Positions 12,164 through 22,242 of a stretch of DNA of 64,000 bases are shown here, piece after piece. The position numbers and the translations under genes are program-made. The DNA comes from Guadua angustifolia (lineage: Eukaryota > Streptophyta > Magnoliopsida > Poales > Poaceae), in NCBI GenBank assembly GCA_036346375.1, contig CM070501.1, positions 51,563,326-51,627,325 of the forward strand, read 5' to 3'. Each line of letters opens with the position of its first letter. The first letter of the stretch is position 1. The notes under the pieces are model-generated. The model had not been told where the DNA came from. It ran no database searches and saw nothing but the letters and a program-made list of their open reading frames with translations.

Positions 12164-13004
12164 TCTATGTCCGATAGCACCGAAAATAATCAAACGTTCA
12201 TAATATAGATCCACGTACGGTCTCAGCATTTTACCGGTGGTCTCTCGAGCATTGGCCCACGGCCCATGATAGGAGTTTATCCAAAACAGCACCGACTCCT
12301 CCCCACCACACAAACTTTCATATTCCTGTTCCTCCCTTCTCAGGTGGGTTGAGTTTGCTGATGAGTCTCTGTTCCTCTTCCCTCTCCATGTGAAACATTT
12401 ATTTCGCTATGCCACCTTCAATCACTGCTAAAGAGTGTGATGGTGGCCACCAGCCACCTCCGCATGGGAGTTTCATTTTTGTCACTAATTTCAACTCTTA
12501 CCACCACAAATGTGAGCTTCCTTCAAAATCCTCTGCCTTCTTATGCGTCTCTTGTATTTTTTTTTTGTTGCAGTAATTTTCTTGTTTATTGCGGCATGTG
12601 TTTTCTTTGTGTCACAATATGCCTTTTTCTATTGTTGCTGTAAGAGATTATTTTTGTTTGCATAGATTTGTGGATTTGTTGTTCTTCTTTTTGTTGCGCT
12701 AGGTATTTCAAATGTTTCGATAGGGGTTTCTAATTGTTGTACCCTTTCTTTGGTGGGGCATTTGTTAAGTAAGCATTTTGTTTTGTTGCAAGGGTTGTTT
12801 ACTATTGTTGCTCTTTCAAAAGTTCTTGTTCCATAAGGGGACGAGGTCATCCGCGCCTCTATCGGTCGCCTTTCTAGCAAGCGGTACGGGATTCCTATAG
12901 ATGAGATGCAACTGCATTATGATGATCTAAGAGTTACGAGATGAGTATGATGCTAATGCCCGGATAGTACGTCCGAGCGCTAGTAGTAACCTGTAAAATA
13001 ACAT
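12164..13004. other. intergenic, nothing recognised
   Basis: Pyrimidine- and T/G-rich sequence with repeated TTGTTGC words (12560-12830). No convincing exon, repeat end or known motif. Confidence 0.4.
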
Positions 13005-13007
13005 TGA

Positions 13008-13220
13008 TGGCCTGTTTGGTTGGAGGGAATTGATGGAAGGAAATAGGAATTGAGAGAGATGGGTTATAAAATCCTTTGATTGGTTGGTGAGAATTGGAGA
13101 AGAGAATAGGAGTTTACAACTTAAATGTAGGGAATTCAATTCCCTGCCTCCTCCCTAGGAATTGAAGTCTCGCTTAATTCCCTTGCCCATTCCCATTTCC
13201 CAACGATGCCAAACAGGCCA
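13008..13220. mobile_element. Tourist-like MITE, 213 bp
   Basis: Inverted ends TGGCCTGTTTGG at 13008 and CCAAACAGGCCA ending 13220, with 3-bp flanks TGA on both sides (13005-13007, 13221-13223). The subterminal parts also pair (GGAATTG-rich left, CAATTCC-rich right). It lies 23 bp from the next element. Confidence 0.7.
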
Positions 13221-14765
13221 TGAAAGCATCAAAACATTACACGTAGGGGTGAAAACGGATCGGATACGGACGGATAATGGTTGTACCATATTTGTTTTCA
13301 TATTTTTTTTGGATTCGGATACAGATACGGATAGTCTGGATACGAATACGAATACGGATACGGATCGAATATGAATCGAATCGGATACGGTCACGGATAT
13401 TTATCGGAACACGATAACCCCTTAAATTGAATACAAAAAATCAACAATCAAAACTTACAACCTTTCATTACCTATTTGTTTTTCCTCGAAAACCTCACAG
13501 GAACCAAGGACCTTTCAACAAAAAAGAACCGTGACAAACTTAATCAGTTTGTGTTTAGTAGCAAACAACTGATATAAACCACATATGCTCCATATCCAAT
13601 CAAACATCAATTAACAAAAGGTGTTCATAAATGAAGTTCAAGCAGAAGCACGGTGCTATAAGGCTAGAACAACTTGAGGCATTGCCATGACAAGGTCATA
13701 TTACAACATGGAAATGCTTGTCAAACTCAACCACCAGCAACATGCTAGTCTGATAATATCAATGGCTTGACTACGTCTGCAGCAGGTCATGTAGTAGATA
13801 AAAGAAAACGTAGTACTTGTTGTGTTTTTGAGCTGCACTCGATGTAGGCAGCTGCACCAACTAGCTTCCTCAGCTCTTCACCCTACATTGATTAGCAAAA
13901 CGATTTTGAAGGTTTGAATCATAATGTTGGCGGGCAACAAAATAGAAGCAGACACAGCTTTGAATACTTTTTAGGTGTTGAAGCACAACACGAATTGTCA
14001 AGTCAAACGGACATGGCCGTCAGTCTATAAGACTGTTAGTAACCCAATCTGTTATCTCAAATGGGGGAAATAGCAATTCTCATGGAGTTAAAGCATATAG
14101 TTCCTTGGGAACATGAAATGAACATGACAAAACTAAATCATAAAATGCTATGCTGAGTACAACGGTAAATTAAAGAAATATGAAACCAAAATGCTACCTC
14201 ACAAGTACGTGATCTCCGCATTTTCTTTCTCAGATTTTAATTCTAGCTCAATGTTCAACAAAAGAATCTTTGGATTCAGGAACTTCTTTGGTTGTTGCTC
14301 AAATCCAGCATATGAAAATGTCTTCTTGAATGCAACACCGTTAACAAGGAAGATATCTCTCATGGTTTAAACTCTTGTAGTGAAAAATCAAATCAACACT
14401 AAATAATTGTTACTTCTAGCATGTTTAAAGACTGTAGTTTGTATGAGTAGAAGAAAAGCCTAATAACACCATGGAAGCGACCATTGCAAGAAATTACCTT
14501 GTGAGCACTTAACAAGCTGAAATGGTTAAATCACTTTGTCATTCATCCATGTCCTCCAACACATCCTCCTCCTCAAAATCTTCCATATCGTCATGCTCCT
14601 GCAATTACAAGTTGTATTTTAATGAATATGCTCCTACAATTAGGTGTGCATAAAAAACAACAAACCCTTGTCATCAAGTGTGCAAAACATCGCTCCATGC
14701 CCTCCATGTCCATCTCAAATATGATAGATCCACATATGTTTCCGCCTGCATGTGTTGTCAAAAGA

Positions 14766-16232
14766 TTAAATTATGCTGAAAAGTGTGCTCACAAATGGAT
14801 ATGCCTTACCTTTTTTAGATGCTATAGTCCAATCTTTGGTACAAATCAAAGCTTGGACGATTTCAGGGTCTAAACGACTGCGAAATGGATCAACAACACG
14901 TCCACCAGCACTGAATGCTGACTCTGAAGCAACCGTAGACACTTGAATAGATAAGACATCTCGAGCAAGTCTGGAGAGAATAGGGAGCTCGGTTTGCTTG
15001 AGCTTCCACCATGACAAAATATCAAATTCATTTTTGTCTTTTGCCTTCCAGTGCACTAGTGGTTGCTCCATATATATTTCCAACTCAGTTTTGCTACCTT
15101 CACTTGAGGCAATACTACCATGCAAGAACTTTTCAAGATCATCATCGCTATCTTCATCCTCAATATTATTGTCTAGATGAGAATCCACTATTGGCAAATT
15201 TGTGGCCAGTGTCTCCATTGCAGTTACAGGTGGACTAAACATATAAACTTGAAATAACTGATTAATAACACTATTGAGCTTATTGATTTCTTCTGGAGCA
15301 TTGTCATGGTAAATCTTTTCTGCAAAATAGTGTATTGGCTTTATCTTGTATCTAGGATCAACAAAACAAGCTACAGCAAGAGCCATGTTCGACTTTTCCC
15401 AATACTTATCATATTTAATTCTCATGGAATATGCCATTGTAGCTATAATTGGATCAGGACTATAACACCATTCTTCAATTGCAAGCTTGATCTTACAAAA
15501 ATGGTTAAAAAATAGATTTGCTGTTGGATATGTACTGCCAGAGAAGAGCACGGTAGCATCATAAAATTTCTTCAAACAGGAACACAATGATTTTGCCATA
15601 GTCCAATTTTTCTCAGTTGGAGCACACTTCACATATTTACTTCTATGCCGAAGAAAAAGCCTATCAAATGCATATCTATAGTAAATAGCTTGCTTCAACA
15701 TGAGATATGTGGAGTTCCACCTTGTTGGAACATCCAAAGAGAGGCCACTTTTCACATCTAAGTCACATTCTGATGCACACTTCATAAATTCCTCCCATTG
15801 CAACGGAGAGTTCTTCACAATTACAATTGTATTTCTAATATTTGCAATAACTGGTGCAATTTGCTTCAAACCATCTTGGGCAACAAGGTTTAAAATATGA
15901 TTCAAGTATCTCACACGAAAAAAGGTACCATCACAGATCAAAGATGCCTTTTTTAGTTTCTGTACTACCCCTTTAGCACATACATCATTGGCCGATGCAT
16001 TGTCCAACGTAAGTGCAAACAATCTTCTATCAACATTCCAGTCCACCATACTATCATAAAACTGTGCACACAAGTTCTTTCCCGAATGGTGTCCTTCACT
16101 AGTCAAATCAACTTCATTTCTTGGAGCTGGATCAGAAACGTCTATACCAATAGAAGTTGGCTGTGGCACTAGTGGCAAAGCTGGAAGTGTATCACTCACA
16201 CTTGCACCGCTACTTGCAGTTGTTGATTCCAT
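14766..16232 (-). CDS. N-terminally truncated hAT transposase (zinc finger BED / RICESLEEPER-like)
   Basis: A 488-codon frame with the hAT catalytic core and dimerisation domain. About residue 76 has LTLDNASANDVC (second catalytic Asp region); about 165 has the conserved RWNSTYLML; the C-terminal hAT signature VSTVASESAFSAGG is followed by VVDPFRSRL near residues 430-455. Full-length relatives are about 650-750 aa. Here the BED zinc finger and the segment carrying the first catalytic Asp are missing, and a short serine/proline-rich N-terminus joins directly to GHHSGKNLCAQFYD. A further acidic 3' exon is likely at 14598-14539 (HDDMEDFEEEDVLEDMDE, then stop, after a good TTGCAG acceptor). Which donor joins it is unclear (GTAAGG near 14810 or GTGAGC near 14790). 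The frame is open, so decay is recent, but the protein cannot be a complete transposase. Confidence 0.85.
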   Translation of the reverse strand: MESTTASSGASVSDTLPALPLVPQPTSIGIDVSDPAPRNEVDLTSEGHHSGKNLCAQFYDSMVDWNVDRRLFALTLDNASANDVCAKGVVQKLKKASLICDGTFFRVRYLNHILNLVAQDGLKQIAPVIANIRNTIVIVKNSPLQWEEFMKCASECDLDVKSGLSLDVPTRWNSTYLMLKQAIYYRYAFDRLFLRHRSKYVKCAPTEKNWTMAKSLCSCLKKFYDATVLFSGSTYPTANLFFNHFCKIKLAIEEWCYSPDPIIATMAYSMRIKYDKYWEKSNMALAVACFVDPRYKIKPIHYFAEKIYHDNAPEEINKLNSVINQLFQVYMFSPPVTAMETLATNLPIVDSHLDNNIEDEDSDDDLEKFLHGSIASSEGSKTELEIYMEQPLVHWKAKDKNEFDILSWWKLKQTELPILSRLARDVLSIQVSTVASESAFSAGGRVVDPFRSRLDPEIVQALICTKDWTIASKKGKAYPFVSTLFSII

Positions 16233-16633
16233 TACAAACCTAGCACAGAAAAGTCAAGAGCCAAATGTATATAGCAAACAAATTAGAGAGTTGCAGGGTC
16301 AGATTAACAAAACTAGAATTCGCGGGCTGATCATTCTACATTTTATAGAAGTAACTGAGGGATACAATTTTTCCTAGAAATATTAATTTCTCTATAGTGT
16401 AATGTACTTTAAGGCTTATGATCTCAAGAAAAAGGTTCAGATTTTACAGGCATTTAGAACAAAAATGCCCTCTGGCTACCCAAACACATGATATTAAACC
16501 CTCTACCTCTGATAATTGCCCTAGTTATGACCTGTGACTATATACCATTCATTCATAATCAGTCGTTTGAGATACATTTTGTTATTTTCGTCATTCCTCA
16601 ATGTGACCCCACTGTCTCTTGATTTTTTTTAGT

Positions 16634-16885
16634 CCTTATTCCCACTGAATACCAAGTTTCTCTCCATTGATGCTGAAGACTGGGAGCTAGCAACCAACGG
16701 TGAGGAAATGAGCAAGCTGGAAGCTTTACTTCTTGACAAGAACCGTAAAATGGAGCATGAATTAACACAGCTGAAGGTTGGCATTTAGGATGCTGAAAAT
16801 AGGATTGCTAAACTAACTTCAAACTTCAAAGGTTGAAGAGCAGCAAAAGTTGATTTTGAAACTTGAGGATGACATTCTAAAGTTA
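16634..16885 (+). pseudogene. captured fragment of the Golgi coiled-coil protein CASP
   Basis: The frame gives AEDWELATNGEEMSKLEALL, then DKNRKMEHELTQLK, a TAG, DAENRIAKLTS, and after a one-base shift VEEQQKLILKLEDDILK. These match, from memory of the family, the coiled-coil segment of plant CASP (a Golgi membrane golgin). The segment starts after a pyrimidine tract ending in AG (a possible splice acceptor) and breaks off abruptly at 16885. It lies inside the hAT element, on the strand opposite the transposase. The stop and frameshift exclude function; the origin by capture is inferred from position. Confidence 0.65.
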
Positions 16886-16929
16886 CCTTTGTGCTGCAGT
16901 GGATCCGGAGATTGGAGGGATGGCAGCGA

Positions 16930-17380
16930 CGCAACCTACGATGACGCAGCCAACGACGGAGACGGGCGGTGTCGGCCGGTGGGGCGGTGGGGGCAGGCGG
17001 CTGAGCGAGGGGACGGGTGGCGTCGGGGGGAGACGGGACGGACGGCACCGGTTGGTGGCCCGTGGGGGAGACGGGGAGCAGATCTGGAGTTGGCGGTGGG
17101 GTAGGCGGCTGAGCGGGCGGGACAGGCAGCGTCGGCCGTCGGGGGCAGACGGGATGGGTGGCGCCGGCCGGTGGCCCGTGGGGGCGACGAGGAGTAGATC
17201 TGGAGTTGGCGGTGGGGGCAGGCGGCTCATCGTTAGGCCGTCAGTGGGCAGGACGGGCGGCGTCGGGGGGAGACCGAGTCACCGGGAGACGGGACGGGCG
17301 GCGCCGGCCGGTGGCCCGTGGGGGGCGATCCGGCATGGACGGGGAGACGGGAGTAGATCTGGTGTTGAATTAGAAGGCTC
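16930..17380. repeat. GC-rich minisatellite inside the hAT element
   Basis: About three imperfect copies of a 116-140 bp unit, each starting GTGGCCCGTGGGGG (17055, 17171, 17311) and containing GTAGATCTGG(A/T)GTT and GGCGGC-rich stretches. Open frames exist on both strands but only reflect GC richness. This may be a second captured segment that expanded in the element. Confidence 0.7.
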
Positions 17381-17654
17381 ATGAATGAACAACGGAACCC
17401 TTTTAGTCTCATGTCTCTTTCCACCAAAGGCCCAGGCGCCCAGAGAGTCCGGATATCCGAGATTACTGTTTATCGGATAATCCGTATCCGTATCCGTCGG
17501 ATAGTATGCTACCGAATCCGTATCCGTATCCGATAAAAAATATCCGTATCCGTATCCGATCCGAAACTATCCGAAAAATATCCGATCTGAAACTATCCGT
17601 ATTCAAAAATTATCTGGATCGGTCGAAAACTATCCGAACCGTTTTCATCACGTA

Positions 17655-19586
17655 GTATGTCCAACAAAAAACCATGCATGCAAAAATGTCGCAACAACAT
17701 TTCCATTCTTGAGGCACCAGAGTCGATCGGAATTACGTGCGTGAACAACCCAACCATGATTAAAAAAATGGCTATCGAAGAGGAACATCAGTGAACTTTT
17801 TTCTTAAGTACTAGACTACTGTTCTAAACCTGGATCAACTGAAAGTCACGCGTCATTTTTGCTGCGTGCTGTTGAAAGGCAGACCAAGGAGGCGATTTCA
17901 GGTCTTTTGTAGTGTCGTTAATTCGGTATACCCATCTTAGTCAGCCTGCCCTAGTCTCCTGCAAAGACATGTAATTGCTGCTCAAAAAATGAATGTGTTG
18001 TGGATTTACAGTTGCTAATCAACTGAATCTATTACTATATGTGATATTTACTGCTAGGAACAGGAAACAATCTTAAACACTAAAGAAAGAGAGAAAGAAG
18101 ATTTCAAAAAGAAAGAAATGAATTACGAAAAGGATTAAGGAAATTAATTACAACAGTTATGTCTATTTGCGATGATTCATGAGTACTATGGCAGAATCTT
18201 GCTCCCAAGCACACACAGGCTTTAGGAATATTGGTATCTGAAGGCTAGCTGAAGCTCACGGTGTATAGTTTTCTAGAGTAGTATGCATCAACACTAAGAA
18301 GTCATATACCTCGCTGATCCAGCAGTTTTCCTACGCATGATCAAAGATGATACTTCAGCATTAATTTGTATTTGTACAACTGTAATATTAGGCATAAACC
18401 TTAACATCAGTTGATCGATCACATGATTCTCTTCACTATTGAGAAACGCCTTAGTAGTAACGTACATCATGAAACACCATACTATTCAATTCGATATATA
18501 ATTCATGTGCAAAAACAACCACATGCCCTGTTTCCTGTGCACTGGCACTGGAAGTCACTCAAATGTACAATAAAAAAAATCGAAGGAGCAGCCTATCACA
18601 GTAACAGCTGTACATTTCCCTCAGGAGTCAGGACTAAAATTTGGATCTGCATCTGCCACTAATTCATGCAGTCAATGTAGATCAGTGCGTAGATATCTTC
18701 TTAACTAGCGTCTAGACCAAAATGATCCTAAATATATATAGGTTGTGTTTGGTACAGCTCCAACTCCACTAAATTCGTGGATCTGGTGAAGCTGGATATT
18801 CTTAGCTCCATCAGATCCGTGTAACTGGAGCTATGGGTATACTAAAAGTATTTAGGTGGGTCATATTATTAACATTTTAGACTAAAAATATAAACTTAAT
18901 TCACTTTATTTTAGCTTATAAATTTCAGATCTAAGGTGAAACTAGGAATTGAAAGTCTAACAAATAGGGCCATAGTATTACAGCAACCATGCATAGACGT
19001 TGCTAAATAGTCACAGTGCAACTTAACTGTTACTAAACCATCCTAAACATACAGTATTGCAGCAAGCCAGAAACCATCAATCACATTCACAGTACCATGC
19101 AAGAAAGAATAAGAAATATGTGTTGCATGCGCATTAGCACATTACAGTCCGCAAACATTTTGGAATTGCCACCATGGTTGATCCATTGCAATTGCATTTG
19201 GCAGCATGAACAACATCTTCCATGTAAAAGCTTCCAGAAAATTTGCATAATCGTCAATATTACCTACGTATGTATGCACCCATCTGTAGTTGTCTATCAG
19301 CGGACGGCAAAAAAATGCATGTGGAGACGGGATCCTCTGAGCAATTGGAAGGACGAAGACCTTAAGTCCTTAACGAGCACAAGATGATCAATGACGAACA
19401 GGGGCGCACTAAAGATTGACATCAATAATTGACGATGCTGCAAAGCTGAAGAAATTTGCACGTACGCATGATCCCCAAGGATTTATTTTCTCGTCAAATT
19501 TTGCCAAGCGCTTAATGCTCAACTGTGCAAGATACTAACAAAGTAGTGGAACATACACACACACGGTGATCGAACTCACTAGAATT
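17655..19586. other. intergenic, 3' flank of the first DUF1618 pseudogene
   Basis: No gene recognised. The interval 18741-18971 may be a degenerate Tourist-like MITE: ends GGTTGTGTTTGGTA and, in reverse complement, GGCCCTATTTGTTA, each next to ATA. The match is only about 9 of 14 positions. Confidence 0.35.
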
Positions 19587-20818
19587 TCAACATAAGACAG
19601 ATCTAGTAGCATGGATGCAATGCAAGAGCGTATACCTGAGCATGCATATATAAGGGAAGCGGCCGGAAGCTGGCAGCTCCCAAGCGTGCACGAAGCGATA
19701 GGAGGCGTCGTGCGACTCGAACATCGGCATGGGAAGATCGTACTCCTCGCACTCCAGGACCCTCTTCACGCGCATGTCGACGCTGAAGAGGTGCTTGTCC
19801 AGGAAGAAGTACACCACATCGGGGTCCTTCGGGTGGACAAGGCCGAGCGCGGGGCCCCTCTCCGGCAGCCCGGCCTCCTTGTAGCTCTTATCGGCTCAGA
19901 TCTCGGCGAAGTTCATGTCGCGCCCCGACGTCCACTCGGGGCTGTCCGGGTTGGTCAGCGTCCAGGTCTTGACCGTCGGAGCTCCGCCGGGGGGCAAGTA
20001 ACGCTCACGGGTCATCCGCACGTACCGCAGCTTGCCATCGCTAACCTTGATGCAGCGTGACATCTCGAGTTGGTCCTCGTAGAGTCGTAGTTGCTCACGG
20101 CGCAAGCCGAGCGGGAGCGGGATGTAGTGGAGCTAGCGCCGGCGCCGCGGCGAAAGGGTCGCAGGTGAGAACGCCCCAGGCTAGGTCGACCCACCAGAGC
20201 TTCCCCGCGTGGGCGATGACGCCGTTGCTGCCCCAGTGTCGCGTGGGCTGCGGGTACCTGAGCACCGTCGTTGTCCAGCTGCGGGTGTCCGACCAGTAGC
20301 GGATTAGGGTGCCGGTCTCGGCGCGGAAGGAGGTCGGGAAGATGAAGTGCTGGAGTTCGGCGACCAGGTAGCTGTCCTTGCGGGGTTCGGCGATGATGCC
20401 GAGGTTGCCGGGGTTGGCGATGTCGACGCCATGCATGGGGAGCCAGAAGGCAGCGTGGGTGGCCACGTTGCAGACCAAGTACTTGAAGCCCGCCTGGGGT
20501 ATGTCCTCCTGGAGCTTCGCGAGGCGGGAGGCCCCCGGAGGACGCGGCCAGTCTCCCCCGGTGACGACAAGGAGGCGGCGGCCGGAGTCATCGTCGGCGA
20601 GGACGAAGGGGGAGTCGGTCGCCTGGAAGTGGAGGAGGCAGGTGTGCGAAGACAGGGAGAAGTGGGTGACGCGCGGCGGGCGCGAGGAGGAGATCGTCGC
20701 CCTCCGCCACGGCGTCCCCTTTGTGCACGCGGGCCAGGATGACCCACGGGGGTGACGGCGTGGGCAGGCGGGGTGCGCAGTGCGAGGCGCTCGACGGGGT
20801 TGCGCTTGTGCCGGCCAT
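19587..20818 (-). pseudogene. DUF1618 pseudogene, copy 1
   Basis: Related to the intact copy at 36517-37665. The N-terminal block WVILARVHKGDAVAEGDD reads in one frame from 20818. It shifts near 20640 to the frame with DSGRRLLVVTGG, AELQHFIFPTSF and SNGVIAHAGKLWWVDLAWG. It shifts again near 20130 to the frame with CIKVSDGKLRYVRM. A TGA at 19896-19898 interrupts the last frame at a position where a Trp codon is likely, and the reading then continues with LGLVHPKDPDVVYFF, the cysteine-containing ECEEYDLPMP and RFVHAWELP. Domain order is otherwise complete, so two indels and one nonsense change inactivated it. DUF1618 proteins have no established biochemical function. Confidence 0.85.
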
Positions 20819-22242
20819 TTTCTGGCGTGAAAGGCACGCTGCTCTGCTCTGCTCTGACGGATCACGGGAACATGTGCCTTCGCCATACGTTGTGTTCTGG
20901 CCTGTCCGCCGTGTGGCTTACTGGCATAACGCGATTTTTTTTTTTTTGGCTTTACTAGGCCTCTCATCACCGTTTCTTTCTCTTGCAAAAGTAACCTCCG
21001 CCATTTGTAAATTGGCCTCTTTGTCCGAACAAGGATGATCCAGCGGATCACCTGTCACAGTAGGAAAGTCCGATAGGAAGACAATAGTGCGACAGCCTAG
21101 CCGACTGCGGTAGCTGACCGGCCCGAGCTCGTTGCCTTGCTCCTAAAGCTCGGTTGGAGCTTCCGCACCCGGCAGGACATCTCGTCTCGATCGGCTTCGT
21201 CCTTTTTCTCTGCTCGGGCTATGTAACATTCCGAAAATTTTAATAAAATAAAAATATATATTTTGAATTTAAATACAATTATTTCTTAGTTTTCTTGGCA
21301 ACGTTGGTTTTTATTTGGATTTTTTTGGAATTGTGTATTGTGAGAAAAATCAAATAAAAGGGATTAAAGAATGGATAATGATAAAAAGACAAAAAAGCAA
21401 GAATAAAATTTTGAAAAATTTATAATAAAAATCTTAAGCATGTAGGTAGATAATTTCAGCAATTAAATAAATTTTTGTGCATAGGATAATGAGATGATAA
21501 ATGAAAAGACAACTTTTTTTTGACTGAAAACAGTGCAAGTCAGGATTGATGCGAAATTCTTAAACCTTACCTAGAGCTGTAAAAATTACTATAATATCCT
21601 CAATACAGTATTTACCCCTGTTAAAAATATAAATTAATAATGTCATTTAGTGCCTTTTCAAATTTAAAACCAGAACTCTAAAAATCATCATGTCATAATT
21701 TTCATAAAATAAGTGTACAATATTTTGACTTGAAAAATTTATAGAATCATACTTAGTTCAAATACAACTTTGATAAAAAGTTTCAAAAATATCTAACTTC
21801 ATTTTCAACCCTAAATAAAATAAATTTAGAAAAGGATTTTTGATCGGTCACTGTTGTTGGAATATTTATAATTTTTCGGTAAGGTATTTTAACCCAGGAT
21901 TTTTACCTAGGACTCAGGTCAAAAAGTGTGGAAAATTTTCTCCAAGGTTTGGCAGCCAAATAAAATCGGTTCATGAGCTGTCCGAGCTAGGTTCATCTCC
22001 TAGCCGTCCTGTTCCGCTGACAAGTGGACCCGTTATTGTGCAGACTCTTGTAGAAATTCTTTTTCTCTTGCTAGTAATGTGGCAAAATTCAAAATAGTTT
22101 TGCCAAAAACCCGAAATTCGGCTTTCGTCTTTTGTCAAAAAATCAAGGTAATAATTGTGATTTAATTTTTTTATTTTGTTAGTATTTTAAATAATATTTT
22201 AGTACTAATAGCGTAATTATTTCTTACGGTTTGCTTTATAGA
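20819..22242. other. intergenic; possible LTR-like start at 21221
   Basis: 20819-21220 holds the upstream region of the DUF1618 pseudogene and a GC-rich noncoding stretch. From 21221 the sequence starts TGTAACATTCCGAAAATTTT and is AT-rich to 22240, which resembles Gypsy LTR starts. No partner LTR or duplication is visible. It may equally be the 5' part of the hAT element that follows. Confidence 0.3.

Larger units (their letters stand above)
13244..17654 (-). mobile_element. hAT transposon (RICESLEEPER type) with captured sequence, 4.4 kb
   Basis: Left end TAGGGGTGAAAACGG at 13244; right end, in reverse complement, TACGTGATGAAAACGG from 17654. Both ends are followed inward by dense subterminal repeats of GGATACGG/GAATACGG (left 13255-13400, right 17450-17640 as CCGTATCC), as in BED-finger hAT elements. 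A minus-strand transposase gene lies in the middle. The right half carries a plus-strand host-gene fragment and a GC-rich minisatellite. No matching 8-bp duplication is visible (ATTACACG left, GTATGTCC right), so an end may have been altered after insertion. Confidence 0.75.

Noticed and set aside
16785..17430. Several overlapping proline/arginine- and glycine-rich frames on both strands
   Set aside because: They arise from the GC-rich minisatellite; all frames are open only because stop codons are rare in such sequence.
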